Source: Nitrosomonas sp. (GTDB taxonomy: Bacteria > Pseudomonadota > Gammaproteobacteria > Burkholderiales > Nitrosomonadaceae). Taken from it: a stretch of DNA of 64,000 bases. The translations under genes and the position numbers were made by a program. The notes below the pieces were generated by a model. It saw only the letters and a list, made by a program, of their open reading frames with translations, was not told the origin of the DNA and made no database searches. Positions 53,946 to 63,192 of this stretch are shown here, in pieces. Every line of letters starts with the position of its first letter. The stretch's first letter is position 1. Location: NCBI GenBank assembly GCA_016703745.1, contig JADJBK010000006.1, positions 2,046,001-2,110,000 on the forward strand, read 5' to 3'.

Positions 53946-54969
53946 CCGGCATGCCATTCATCAGCCGGGAGCTATCCACTGTATCGATAAACTGCATGCG
54001 CGCCAGAATAGTGGAGCGGGGCGCTTCCAGAGGCGTTAAATCTTCTGCTAAAGTTCTATGAGTTACACTAGGCACAAAGCTGATTCGTGCCCCATATTTT
54101 TCGCCATTTGGGAAAATAATGGTTGCCTGCTGACCCAGCACGGCTTTGTCGAGGTATTTGGGTGGAATAAATGCACTGATATAGGCCTGTTCAGGAAAAG
54201 CAATGTCCAACAGCGGCTGCCCCTGTGCCAGATATTCTCCGGGTTGTGCATGAATCTCTGTGACCAGGCCAGTTGCCGGGGAGATCAGAGATAACATTTG
54301 CAGCTGGTTGCTCTGCATGTCGTGCTCTAATTGCAGTTGACTGATGCGGGTATCGATTTGCCGTGTTTCTGCACCCAGGGTGTTGATTTGCTTTCCGGTC
54401 TGCGCGAGCGAATCCAGTCTTTCCAGTGTTGCAATATATTGACTGCGAGCCGTTGCTACTTCGGCCTGCGTTGCCGCGCCCTGCTTCAACAGAGACTCGA
54501 ATTGACGTAAGCGTTTCAAATAGAACTGGCTTTGATCCTGCGCAAACAGGGCCAGGCGCGAAGCCTGCTTCTGGCTGTCGTCACGTTGTAATGATTCTTT
54601 CTGCGTGGATAGAAAGACGATTTCGCCGTGCAGACGTTGTATGCTGCTTTCCAGGGAAGGGTTGGTCAGCCTCGCCAGTTGCGTTCCTTCCGATACCGTT
54701 TCCAGAGGGGCTATTTGCAATTGCTGCACATAGCCTGCGCCCTGTACACGAATGGTGGTATGCGGCAGGATGATGCGGCCATCAATTTCGGTCAGCAGGA
54801 CTTCTCGAAATATCAGCCCTGCCAGATACAACAATGGAAGGCTGGCAACGGCAAGTATCAGATACCAGCGCCACGCGGCACCAGTACGTTTGGCGGAATC
54901 GTAACGGATACGGATTCCCTGCTCACTTTCCGGATTTTTCTTTTCAGGGGGGTTAAAGCGGATTTTCAT
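53920..54969 (-). CDS. HlyD-family membrane-fusion protein of the polysaccharide operon
   Basis: A 349-residue protein with one N-terminal transmembrane helix (YLILAVASLPLLYLAGLIF), a split lipoyl domain (GAGYVQQLQIAPLETVSEGT and SPATGLVTEIHAQPGEYLAQG) around a coiled-coil hairpin (about residues 105-215), and a barrel part ending GMPVKIRFDTW. It should link the inner-membrane synthase to the outer-membrane channel. It is the last of four minus-strand genes, and its ATG at 54969 overlaps the end of the TolC-hydrolase gene by 17 bases. An earlier in-frame start at 55032 is less likely. Confidence 0.85.
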   Translation of the reverse strand: MKIRFNPPEKKNPESEQGIRIRYDSAKRTGAAWRWYLILAVASLPLLYLAGLIFREVLLTEIDGRIILPHTTIRVQGAGYVQQLQIAPLETVSEGTQLARLTNPSLESSIQRLHGEIVFLSTQKESLQRDDSQKQASRLALFAQDQSQFYLKRLRQFESLLKQGAATQAEVATARSQYIATLERLDSLAQTGKQINTLGAETRQIDTRISQLQLEHDMQSNQLQMLSLISPATGLVTEIHAQPGEYLAQGQPLLDIAFPEQAYISAFIPPKYLDKAVLGQQATIIFPNGEKYGARISFVPSVTHRTLAEDLTPLEAPRSTILARMQFIDTVDSSRLMNGMPVKIRFDTW

Positions 54970-57142
54970 GGAAATAACCTTGCATGTCTTGCCAGGATTG
55001 AATGATGATCCCCCCAAAATTGGGAGCGCCAAGTTGTGATTCTAGTGTTTTCATCGAATGCTGAAGAACGCTGACGGGTTGTCCGGCATAACTGCTCTCC
55101 GGCCCGAGATCGCGCTCCAGGCTCTGTGCCAGGGTAAAAATCAGGCTCGGATATTTTTGCATTGCGCCTTGCAGAATCGAAGTGATACTGGTCAGGTTGC
55201 GCGAGTAAAACATCACCGTCACTTCTCGGATATCGAACTGTGCAAACTGGCAGGGGACGCATTCACCAAAACTATGGCGTTCATCGAGATAACGCGGATG
55301 AATGCTGACGCCAACCGGCCAGGAAACTATGGTTTTGGCTTGTTGAATAGTCTCCAGCCACGCTGCAAGGCGATTCTTGCCCGTCAGGATGGTGTCTTCC
55401 AGTTGATCCGGCTCAATATCGAGATGCAGTCCATCAAAACCAATGTGACGCAACCGTTGCAGGATGACCAGCAATTTGGTGCGCTGTGATGGCACTATCC
55501 AGCCAGGATCGCCGAGCAGCAATTCCACCTTTATTCCACGCCGGTGCGCTTGGTCAAGCAATTGATTCATTGGGTTTGAGTTGGCAGCAATAGAATCGAT
55601 CTGTGCCGCACTCAGTGACAGCAACACCCGTCGCACGCCAAGTTGCTGGCATTGATCGAGAAATTGGGCGACCGGCCAGTCCAGAGCATAATTCCAGACA
55701 TAGCTGCCATAGCCATTTGTCAGTTCATGACCTGCAATCAGCTGATCTGGTTGTGGGCGGTAGCTAATAGCTCTGGCAGGCGGTATTTGACGCATGGAAG
55801 TGGCGCCAAACAGTTCGGCAGCCTGGGTAAGCGGTTGTAACAGGGTTTCAGTCGAAATCTCACCTGTGGCAACAGGTTCGGATAACGGCGGGGTAATACC
55901 AAATTGTCGCAGACGGATGTGCAGTTTCCATTGTTCGCTTTCTGCTTCCAGATAACCTGTGGCTGCCTGGTGGTATGCCTGGATGGCTTGCAGGTATTTT
56001 TCAATGACATCACCATCCAGCGCGCGCAGGCGCAGATAGCGCTCACGAGTTGCTTCGCGCGCGGCATCGAGACGAACCCGGATAAAATCCAGCTGACGGC
56101 GTGACTGAGTGTAACGATCGCGCAGAGATTGCAGTTCGAGCTCGATTTCCTGCTGGCGCTGCTGATACTCCGATTGCAGGCTGTTTAGTTGATGCACGAC
56201 CCAGTTTCGCTCATTCTTGCGCAGCCTGGCAATTTCCAGGGGCATCCTGAAGTTCAGCCCAATTGCCCCGCCATAACCGAATTGCGGAGAATCCGGTGAA
56301 GGATGGGGAATGGCAGGGCCGCCGAAAATCGTTGCCGAGATGTCAGACTCAATTCCTTGCCATTTTTCTTTGTCCTGCACCGTGCGCAGCGCATCGATAC
56401 GTGTCTGCAGTATCAGTAGATCGGGCTGTTCGTCGATAGGCATGTTGTCCGGGGCGATAGCTTGATCGAGCCGTGGTTTGACGGACTCGAATACTGGTAC
56501 CGGCTCTCCCGTCAGATGGCGCAGGCGGGTCAGCGCCTGATCACGTTCATGCTGGAATTCCACTCTGGTGCGCTCCGCCATTGCAAATGCCGACAGAAAT
56601 TCATGGTAATCCGACGACAGGAGCAATCCGCTGGTTCGCCTCGCCTCCAGTTTTCGTTTGGTGGACTCAGCCAATTGCGCGAAACTGTCATTAATTTTAA
56701 GGAGTTGCTGGGCGCTCCAGTAGGCCGCATAATTTTCTTCAATAAAAAATACCGCGAGGTGTCTGCTCCAGTTGAGCCGAATGGTTTCTATCGCAACGCG
56801 GGCGGTTGCATCGAGTATGGCGCGGTTTTGTCTCTCGGCGCTGCCCAGTAGCGGATAACGCAATCCCAGCCGCAGCGTCGGATCAAAAAAACGCCCAAAC
56901 GGTTCGCGTGCAAACGGGCTTTTCTGGTAGCCTGCCGCAACACTGCCAAATAACTCCCACCCCTGTTGCGCTTCGCGAATCTCCAATTCAGCCTGCGATG
57001 CTTCCTGATCTGCCTGTGTTTTCAGTACCGATGCCGCACGATCAATCAGTGGTGAAAATTCGGAAAGCAGGCGCGTCTGCGCATGCAGACTCATTGCGCC
57101 GAACATGCCTGAAAGAAAGAGGAACAGTATGGAACGGATCAT
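54953..57142 (-). CDS. TolC-type outer-membrane protein fused to a GH18-like barrel
   Basis: A 729-residue two-part protein. A signal peptide (1-21) is followed by a TolC-like part to about residue 415 with long helices (HQLNSLQSEYQQRQQEIELE, RVRLDAAREATRERYLRLRA) and outer-membrane strand segments. Residues about 455-725 look like a TIM-barrel sugar hydrolase: beta strands RRVLLSLS, KVELLLG, then FDGLHLDIEPD at 569-579. The last fits the GH18-type DGxxxDxE signature, with His where the middle Asp usually is, so Glu577 would be the acid. The barrel then ends GGIIIQSW. I know of no standard system with this fusion. It overlaps genes on both sides, so it is not a cloning or assembly join. Confidence 0.82.
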   Translation of the reverse strand: MIRSILFLFLSGMFGAMSLHAQTRLLSEFSPLIDRAASVLKTQADQEASQAELEIREAQQGWELFGSVAAGYQKSPFAREPFGRFFDPTLRLGLRYPLLGSAERQNRAILDATARVAIETIRLNWSRHLAVFFIEENYAAYWSAQQLLKINDSFAQLAESTKRKLEARRTSGLLLSSDYHEFLSAFAMAERTRVEFQHERDQALTRLRHLTGEPVPVFESVKPRLDQAIAPDNMPIDEQPDLLILQTRIDALRTVQDKEKWQGIESDISATIFGGPAIPHPSPDSPQFGYGGAIGLNFRMPLEIARLRKNERNWVVHQLNSLQSEYQQRQQEIELELQSLRDRYTQSRRQLDFIRVRLDAAREATRERYLRLRALDGDVIEKYLQAIQAYHQAATGYLEAESEQWKLHIRLRQFGITPPLSEPVATGEISTETLLQPLTQAAELFGATSMRQIPPARAISYRPQPDQLIAGHELTNGYGSYVWNYALDWPVAQFLDQCQQLGVRRVLLSLSAAQIDSIAANSNPMNQLLDQAHRRGIKVELLLGDPGWIVPSQRTKLLVILQRLRHIGFDGLHLDIEPDQLEDTILTGKNRLAAWLETIQQAKTIVSWPVGVSIHPRYLDERHSFGECVPCQFAQFDIREVTVMFYSRNLTSITSILQGAMQKYPSLIFTLAQSLERDLGPESSYAGQPVSVLQHSMKTLESQLGAPNFGGIIIQSWQDMQGYFHENPL

Positions 57143-58467
57143 TGCTTACCCTTTTTCAGAACCCAGTAAGGCGCCATGGCAGAATCGAGATGAGCGCGGT
57201 TCAGGAATTGGTTTGAGAGCGCCAGTGCGCTCCACAACCGCGTGGCGAATTGAAACAGAGGAAAAACGGGCAGTACCCATGCTGCCGCCAGATCTTCTCT
57301 GACCCGTTCGGATAGCAGTAGTAGATACAATCCATACTGCAGGGCTGTCAGGAACAGATAAAAAAAGTAAATCAGTAACATGATGACCAGTATGGAAGTT
57401 ACCGGTAAGGTCATTGCCATGTAAAGGATGTAGAGCACGATCACGAATGGCATGATGATCTGGAAAAACAGGCCGTACCACAGTAGAAACAGAAAATTGC
57501 GCCAACCCATCAATGCCGGTGCCATCCCTTTGTGGTGGCGGTTGAAATAGATGAATCCCAGATCTCCATCCCAGCGCAGGCGCTGCTGGAAAAACTGGCG
57601 GAACGTATCTGGCGCATCCGTGTGCGCCACCGCGCCTGGTTCAAAGATAATCTGTTTCTCCGGATGACGCTGCTGGTATTGTTTGATGCGCAAGGTCAAA
57701 TCCAGATCCTCAGCTGACCCCGTATTCCAGCCGCCGATACTCTGCAGAAAGGATGTTCTGAAGATGCCAAAGGCGCCAGGAATGTTGTTGATGACCCGAA
57801 GATTGGCAAAGCCGAGTTTGCCGGCATGAATGGTAAGCAGATATTCGAGATGCTGCAGGCGAGTCACCAGTGATTGCCTGCTATTGCGCACTCTTAATGC
57901 TCCGGTGACTGCAATCGTATGGTTGTTGTGGAAATGACGTGCGGCGTGATGGACCATTTGTACATCAAAGGAAGTATCGCCATCGAGCGCCATGACGATT
58001 TTGCCGCTTGCCCGGCTCAGCCCGGCGTTCATTGAAGAAACCCGACCGCCACGCTGAATCTTGGGAATGATGACCAGTGAACGGTTGGCATAAAGTTTTG
58101 CCCGGGGCATGCAGGCCATCAGCGCATGATAGGTTTGTCGATTTTTTTGCACGCCGTCGACCATGGCCATGATTTCGATATGACCTGGGTAGGATTGCTC
58201 CAATAACGAATGAATGGTGCGTTTCACGGCATCTCCTTCGCTGTAGCAGGTTACGATACAACTGACATCTGGAAGGAAGGGGGGCGAGAATGGCTGATCA
58301 AAAGTCTCCTGCGTCAGGTGCCGGAAAATACCAAACCAGCTGGCGAGATAAAGCGGGAGCTCGAATAATAGTACAAAAGGAACGAACAGCAGCAGAAAGG
58401 AAACCAGTTCATAGCGATGAAAAAAGTGCAGATAAAACAGCTGAATAATCTGTATGAATCCATCCAT
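57139..58467 (-). CDS. Membrane GT2 polysaccharide synthase
   Basis: A 442-residue processive glycosyltransferase of family GT2. Two N-terminal helices (about 20-48) and at least three C-terminal helices (about 310-385) surround a cytoplasmic catalytic domain with VSCIVTCYSEGD, the DxD motif ALDGDTSF (162-164), GSAEDLDLTL (Glu253, Asp254) and QQRLRW (295-299). That set defines cellulose, poly-GlcNAc and hyaluronan synthase-type enzymes. No PilZ domain is fused. It overlaps the next gene by 4 bases (ATGA). The sugar is unknown; the shape is closest to PgaC-like enzymes. Confidence 0.87.
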   Translation of the reverse strand: MDGFIQIIQLFYLHFFHRYELVSFLLLFVPFVLLFELPLYLASWFGIFRHLTQETFDQPFSPPFLPDVSCIVTCYSEGDAVKRTIHSLLEQSYPGHIEIMAMVDGVQKNRQTYHALMACMPRAKLYANRSLVIIPKIQRGGRVSSMNAGLSRASGKIVMALDGDTSFDVQMVHHAARHFHNNHTIAVTGALRVRNSRQSLVTRLQHLEYLLTIHAGKLGFANLRVINNIPGAFGIFRTSFLQSIGGWNTGSAEDLDLTLRIKQYQQRHPEKQIIFEPGAVAHTDAPDTFRQFFQQRLRWDGDLGFIYFNRHHKGMAPALMGWRNFLFLLWYGLFFQIIMPFVIVLYILYMAMTLPVTSILVIMLLIYFFYLFLTALQYGLYLLLLSERVREDLAAAWVLPVFPLFQFATRLWSALALSNQFLNRAHLDSAMAPYWVLKKGKQ

Positions 58468-58470
58468 GCC

Positions 58471-59901
58471 TTATTTCACTTCTGTAAACAGTCTGGCCAT
58501 GAGCAATTGCGCGTCTTCCTGCTCATTGATCTGCCCGGAATGGATGCCGATTAACTGGTAATTCAGCTGATGTTCGCTGTCTTTCATGATTTCGCCGAGG
58601 CTGGCCTTGATCCGGGCATGAAAACCCTGCAATCCTTTTTTATCTGTCTGTGGCAAAAGTAACCACAGCATATTTTCTGCGGTACGAGTCGACAAATCAG
58701 GGGTACGCAGCATGCTTCGGAGTCGACGCGAAAAAACTTCGAGGAGCTGCGTCAAGTGTGCATGCCCTATTTTTTCTGCCAGCTCGGGAAGCTGCGGGAA
58801 ATAAATGCCAAACAGGCTGAAGTTGATCATCGGATAGCGTCTTGCCAGGATCAGCAGCCAGTCAAGATCGTGTCTGAATAGCTCGCTGGAAATGAACTGC
58901 AGTTGCTCAAAGCTTGTGGCGATATCGAAGGTCTCACCCCGCAGCGCAATGATACGACCCCGATCACTCAATCGCCAGCTTTGGATTTTGTGTTCGACAA
59001 GATCGGTTGGCTGCGATGATTTTCCGCAATGCATGCAGCGTACCTGCACGTCACTTTCGACGAAAATATGGTGACAGGCATGACAGTTGTGATTTTCGAT
59101 CGGCCGGTCAAAATCGCTGCCGATATGACGCAGCTGAGTCAGACACTTTGGACAGACCAGCGCATCACCCTGTAGAAAATTGTTCTGAACATCAACATGC
59201 CCACAGGTAAAACAGTGCAGAGATGCCTGTTGTGCAATATTCAGCGATCCACAATTTGGACAAACGTCAATAAAGCTGAGGTGTGATGAGCGACAGTGTG
59301 GACATTCCCGTTGTCGGTCAACCAAGTCATCAGATTCGAGCACGCGTTGGTTGGCAAGCGCGCGTAACCAGTCAAACGTATCATCATCCGGGTTGAGGGC
59401 GTTCAGCAGCGGATAAAACCAGTAACGGGGGGATTGCCAGGCATGACAAGGTTTGATCACAAAATGCGGTCGCAGCCAAAGGTACTTGATCAGCTGGCCT
59501 GTAGGCAGAATGGCGGTCGCATGCTCATGAAATGAGGTGAGCCGTTCCTGAAAGTAGCCGAATCTTTCTCGCAGCGCTGCAGCTTCCGGCAATTCCCCAT
59601 CAGCCAGCTGCTCGATTTCGGGACTGACGCCGTCAGTAACCAAACATAATGCCGTATAGAAGTCGCGATGCCGACGTATCTGTTGCAGTAGCGAAACAAC
59701 TACCGAAGGGTCTTTATTTGCGATGACAAAAATAACCTGCCCGGATTTGTCTGACGTCCAGTCTTCAAGGCGAGAGTAGTAGTCCGTTTCCCAGTCAGCG
59801 TAGTCGCTGGGTAAACGAAACGAGCTGGTTGCCAGACATACGATACGGGGAAGGGTAAATTCAGGATCACGAATCGGGGTAGATGGTCGAGTAGTTGGCA
59901 T
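58471..59901 (-). CDS. Zinc-ribbon (TackOD1-like) protein with degenerate GGDEF domain
   Basis: A 476-residue cytoplasmic protein, first in the operon. Residues about 15-140 resemble a receiver or Rossmann fold without a clear phosphorylation Asp. Residues about 200-292 hold six CxxC pairs, enough for three zinc ribbons, in the layout of TackOD1-type output domains. Residues about 340-476 have GGDEF-domain shape, but the catalytic motif is AENML (408-412). The I-site RxxD is kept as RTPD (399-402), exactly five residues before it. It therefore should not make c-di-GMP but may bind it, like PelD. The ATG at 59901 is chosen; a TTG at 59955 would extend it. Confidence 0.75.
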   Translation of the reverse strand: MPTTRPSTPIRDPEFTLPRIVCLATSSFRLPSDYADWETDYYSRLEDWTSDKSGQVIFVIANKDPSVVVSLLQQIRRHRDFYTALCLVTDGVSPEIEQLADGELPEAAALRERFGYFQERLTSFHEHATAILPTGQLIKYLWLRPHFVIKPCHAWQSPRYWFYPLLNALNPDDDTFDWLRALANQRVLESDDLVDRQRECPHCRSSHLSFIDVCPNCGSLNIAQQASLHCFTCGHVDVQNNFLQGDALVCPKCLTQLRHIGSDFDRPIENHNCHACHHIFVESDVQVRCMHCGKSSQPTDLVEHKIQSWRLSDRGRIIALRGETFDIATSFEQLQFISSELFRHDLDWLLILARRYPMINFSLFGIYFPQLPELAEKIGHAHLTQLLEVFSRRLRSMLRTPDLSTRTAENMLWLLLPQTDKKGLQGFHARIKASLGEIMKDSEHQLNYQLIGIHSGQINEQEDAQLLMARLFTEVK

Positions 59902-59959
59902 GGTTATTATTATTTGGCCGGGACGCCGTTCTAGTAAACAGATTTTTACCAGCAAAAGA

Positions 59960-59973
59960 ATTGACTAGTCAAT
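59960..59973. promoter_or_regulatory. Perfect 14-bp palindrome upstream of the polysaccharide operon
   Basis: ATTGACTAGTCAAT is identical to its reverse complement and lies 59 bases before the ATG at 59901. On the minus strand it includes TTGACT, which could serve as a -35 box. It is a candidate operator overlapping the operon promoter; the regulator is unknown. Confidence 0.5.
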
Positions 59974-60069
59974 ATCCAATCGTCATTACGAGTGTAATGT
60001 GCAGATTCTAACCGCAAATTACCGAATTAAGGGGAGATTCTGGCTTTTTTCGCGGTTTGACTGATGTTT

Positions 60070-61356
60070 TTACTTTGTTCCGCCAATATCGTGGCGCAGC
60101 TGTGCGCCATCAAAATGTATCTTTGCAACCGTTTCATAAGCAAGTCGTTGTGCCAGCTTGATATTCTCGCCTAACGCGGCAACACCCAGAACACGGCCAC
60201 CGTTTGTGACGATCTCCGGAATACCTGGAGCGGAGAACCGGGTGCCTGCATGAAAAATATGAAAAGCACTGGATCTGAGCTGCTCGGTTTGCAGCGCATC
60301 CACTCCAAGTACGATATCATTTTTCCTGGGAGTATCGGGATAACCGTGCGCAGCCATTACCACGCACAAGGCAACTCGCTGATCCCACTCGATCCCGATT
60401 TTATCAAGTGTGTCATTGACGGTATGCGTCAGCAGCGATACCAGATCAGTTTTTAGACGCATCAGGATTGCCTGTGTTTCCGGATCGCCCAGTCGGCAGT
60501 TAAATTCCAGCACCTTGATGTCACCCTGGTTTGAAATCATCAATCCGGCATACAAAAAACCGACATAGGGGGCGATCTCCTGCTTCATGCCTTCGATGGC
60601 CGGCAAAATGACCTCACGCATGATTCTGGCATGCAGCGTTGGAGAAATCACGGGAGCAGGGGAAAAAGCGCCCATGCCACCGGTATTCGGCCCCTGATCC
60701 TGATCGAGCAGGCGTTTATGATCCTGACTGGTGGCCAGTGGCAAAATATTGTGTCCATCGGAGAGAACCATAAAGCTGGCTTCAACCCCTTCCAGAAAAT
60801 CTTCGATCAGGATGCTGGAACCGGCCTGACCCAGCCAGTTTTTGACCAGCATGGCATCTACTGCATCGTGTGCTTCCTGCCGTGTCTGCGCCACAATGAC
60901 GCCTTTGCCCGCAGCCAGTCCATCGGCCTTGATAACAACCGGTAAAGCGTGTTGATCCAGATAATCGTGCGCTGCAGCGGCATCATCAAAAGTTTTGCCA
61001 GGAGCAGTCGGTATGCCATGGCGAAACATGAAAGCTTTGGCAAAGGATTTGGAAGATTCGAGCCGGGCGATGGCGGCAGCCGGGCCAACTATTTTCAGGT
61101 TGGCGGCGCTGAATGTATCGACAATGCCTTCTGCCAGATAGGCTTCCGGGCCAACCACAGTCAATGCGATATTTTCCTGGCGAGCAAATGTAACCAGCTC
61201 TGGTATGGTGGTAATGGAAATATTTTCTACCTTGGGTTCCATTGCCGTTCCCGCATTGCCCGGAGCCACATAGATTTTCTCAGCAAGCGGCGATTGCGCA
61301 AGTTTCCAGGCCAGCGCATGCTCTCTGCCTCCTCCACCAACGACCAGCAGTTTCAT
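60070..61356 (-). CDS. purD: Phosphoribosylamine-glycine ligase
   Basis: A 428-residue ATP-grasp enzyme for the second step of purine synthesis. Motifs: MKLLVVGGGGREHALAWKL at the start, KADGLAAGKGVIVA for ATP binding, SSILIEDFLEGVEASF, and EFNCRLGDPETQAILMRL for metal binding. It is last in the dusB-fis-purH-purD order, 16 bases after purH. Confidence 0.96.
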   Translation of the reverse strand: MKLLVVGGGGREHALAWKLAQSPLAEKIYVAPGNAGTAMEPKVENISITTIPELVTFARQENIALTVVGPEAYLAEGIVDTFSAANLKIVGPAAAIARLESSKSFAKAFMFRHGIPTAPGKTFDDAAAAHDYLDQHALPVVIKADGLAAGKGVIVAQTRQEAHDAVDAMLVKNWLGQAGSSILIEDFLEGVEASFMVLSDGHNILPLATSQDHKRLLDQDQGPNTGGMGAFSPAPVISPTLHARIMREVILPAIEGMKQEIAPYVGFLYAGLMISNQGDIKVLEFNCRLGDPETQAILMRLKTDLVSLLTHTVNDTLDKIGIEWDQRVALCVVMAAHGYPDTPRKNDIVLGVDALQTEQLRSSAFHIFHAGTRFSAPGIPEIVTNGGRVLGVAALGENIKLAQRLAYETVAKIHFDGAQLRHDIGGTK

Positions 61357-61372
61357 TGAAGTAATATCCGTT

Positions 61373-62932
61373 TTAATGTCGAAAATGTCTGATATCAGTC
61401 AATACCATTACGAGCCCACGTTCGTCAGCAGCAGTGATAACTTCTTCATCGCGAATACTGCCTCCCGGCTGTATGACGACACTGGCCCCGGCGTCCGCCA
61501 GCACATCGACGCCATCCCTGAATGGAAAAAATGCATCGGAGGCAACGACCGATCCCGTTAAGTCGTAACCAGCCTGTTTTGCTTTGCTGCTGGCAATCCG
61601 GACACTGTCAACCCGACTCATTTGTCCGGCGCCGATACCGAGTGTCTGGCCATTAGCGCAAAATACAATTGCATTGGATTTGATGAATTTCACAACATGC
61701 CATGCAAACAGGCAATCGGCAAGCTGTGTTTCGGTTGGTTTCAGCCTGGTAACCGTGCGTAATTGTGATGGGGTGATATTGAAATCATCGGGTGTCTGCA
61801 CGAGCAGTCCACCGTCGATCCGTTTGAGATCAAACTGGTTTTGATGGGTATCAAGTGGAATGACCAGCACGCGGATATTGGGTTTTTCCATCAAACTATG
61901 CCGGGCTGCTTCAGTAAATGACGGCGCAATGACGACTTCGACAAACTGCTTAAGAACGATACGGATAGTATCTTCATCGACTGTCCGGTTGAAAGCGATG
62001 ATGCCTCCGAAAGCTGAAACCGGGTCGGTTGCAAGGGCTTTCTCGTAGGCCAGTTGCGGGGTATCCGCAATCGCCACCCCGCAGGGGTTGGCATGCTTGA
62101 CGATTACACAGGCGGACTGTTCAAATGTTTTGACACATGCCCACGCCGCATCGGTATCTGCAATATTATTATAGGAAAGTGATTTACCCTGAATCTGCCG
62201 ATAATCTGCCAGGCTGCCAGCAAAATTATAGGTGTTACGGTAAAAGGCGGCCTGCTGGTGAGGGTTTTCTCCATAACGCAATCGTTCAACTAACGCGAAA
62301 TTGAGATGGAGCTGATCGGGAAATGTCTGCGGATGATGCGTGGCATCCAGTGCGGTCAGATAATTGCTGATGGCGGCATCATAATGGGCTGTGTGCGTGA
62401 ATGCCTTTCTGGCCAATGTAAAACGATAGTGCTCCAGATCCGGTTCATCTGCTGATTTGAGTTTTTCCAGCAGGGTTGCGTAATCCTGTGGATCGGTAAC
62501 GACCAGCACACGTGAATAATTTTTGGCTGCGGCGCGAATCAGAGTTGGCCCACCAATATCAATATTTTCAATTGCATCGTCCAGGGGACAATCCGGTTTG
62601 GCAATCGTTTGCGCGAAAGGATAAAGATTGACGACGACGAGATCAATAGGGAGGATTTGCGAGGTTTCCATGGCATGTTGATGCTCATCCAGTTCCAGCC
62701 TGGCCAGAATACCTGCATGGATTTTGGGGTGTAGCGTTTTGACACGACCATCGAGCATTTCCGGAAAACCAGTGTAATCGCTGACTTCGGTAACCGAAAT
62801 ACCATTCTGCTTCAGGGTGCTGGCGGTTCCTCCCGTTGAGAGGATTCTGAAATTCATTTGCTGCAATGCGGTGGCGAGTTCAACAATGCCTGTTTTGTCG
62901 GAAACACTCACTAGAGCTTGTTTGATAGTCAT
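61373..62932 (-). CDS. purH: Bifunctional AICAR transformylase/IMP cyclohydrolase
   Basis: A 519-residue enzyme of the last two steps of IMP synthesis. The N-terminal cyclohydrolase part has LVSVSDKTGIVELA, ILSTGGTASTL and GFPEMLDGRVKTLHPKIH. The C-terminal transformylase part has RYGENPHQQAAFYR, VKHANPCGVAIA with the catalytic Lys-His, and SDAFFPFRDGVDVLADAG. It lies 11 bases after fis. Confidence 0.97.
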   Translation of the reverse strand: MTIKQALVSVSDKTGIVELATALQQMNFRILSTGGTASTLKQNGISVTEVSDYTGFPEMLDGRVKTLHPKIHAGILARLELDEHQHAMETSQILPIDLVVVNLYPFAQTIAKPDCPLDDAIENIDIGGPTLIRAAAKNYSRVLVVTDPQDYATLLEKLKSADEPDLEHYRFTLARKAFTHTAHYDAAISNYLTALDATHHPQTFPDQLHLNFALVERLRYGENPHQQAAFYRNTYNFAGSLADYRQIQGKSLSYNNIADTDAAWACVKTFEQSACVIVKHANPCGVAIADTPQLAYEKALATDPVSAFGGIIAFNRTVDEDTIRIVLKQFVEVVIAPSFTEAARHSLMEKPNIRVLVIPLDTHQNQFDLKRIDGGLLVQTPDDFNITPSQLRTVTRLKPTETQLADCLFAWHVVKFIKSNAIVFCANGQTLGIGAGQMSRVDSVRIASSKAKQAGYDLTGSVVASDAFFPFRDGVDVLADAGASVVIQPGGSIRDEEVITAADERGLVMVLTDIRHFRH

Positions 62933-62943
62933 TTTTGGGTCAA

Positions 62944-63192
62944 TTATTTGATGAGTTGGTGTTTGAGCAGGCGGCTGCGCAAGGTATTGCGGTTGATGCC
63001 AAGCAGTTGGGCGGCTCTGCTCTGATTCCCATTAGCATGGCGCATGGCGATTTCCAGAAGCGGTTTCTCCGCGCTGTTAATGACCATTTCGTAAATTGGG
63101 CAGGACTTTTCACCATCCAGTGCCCGGAAGTAGGTTTCCAGGGATTTACGGACACACGAGGCAATTTCATTCTCATCAATGGTAGCAGTCAT
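62944..63192 (-). CDS. fis: DNA-binding protein Fis
   Basis: An 82-residue nucleoid protein. The C-terminal helix-turn-helix (RHANGNQSRAAQLLGINRNTLRSRLLKH) is typical, and the N-terminal part carries the dimerisation helices (CVRKSLETYFRALDG). It follows dusB with a 4-base overlap, the order seen in many proteobacteria, and here is followed by purH, a typical betaproteobacterial layout. Confidence 0.95.
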   Translation of the reverse strand: MTATIDENEIASCVRKSLETYFRALDGEKSCPIYEMVINSAEKPLLEIAMRHANGNQSRAAQLLGINRNTLRSRLLKHQLIK

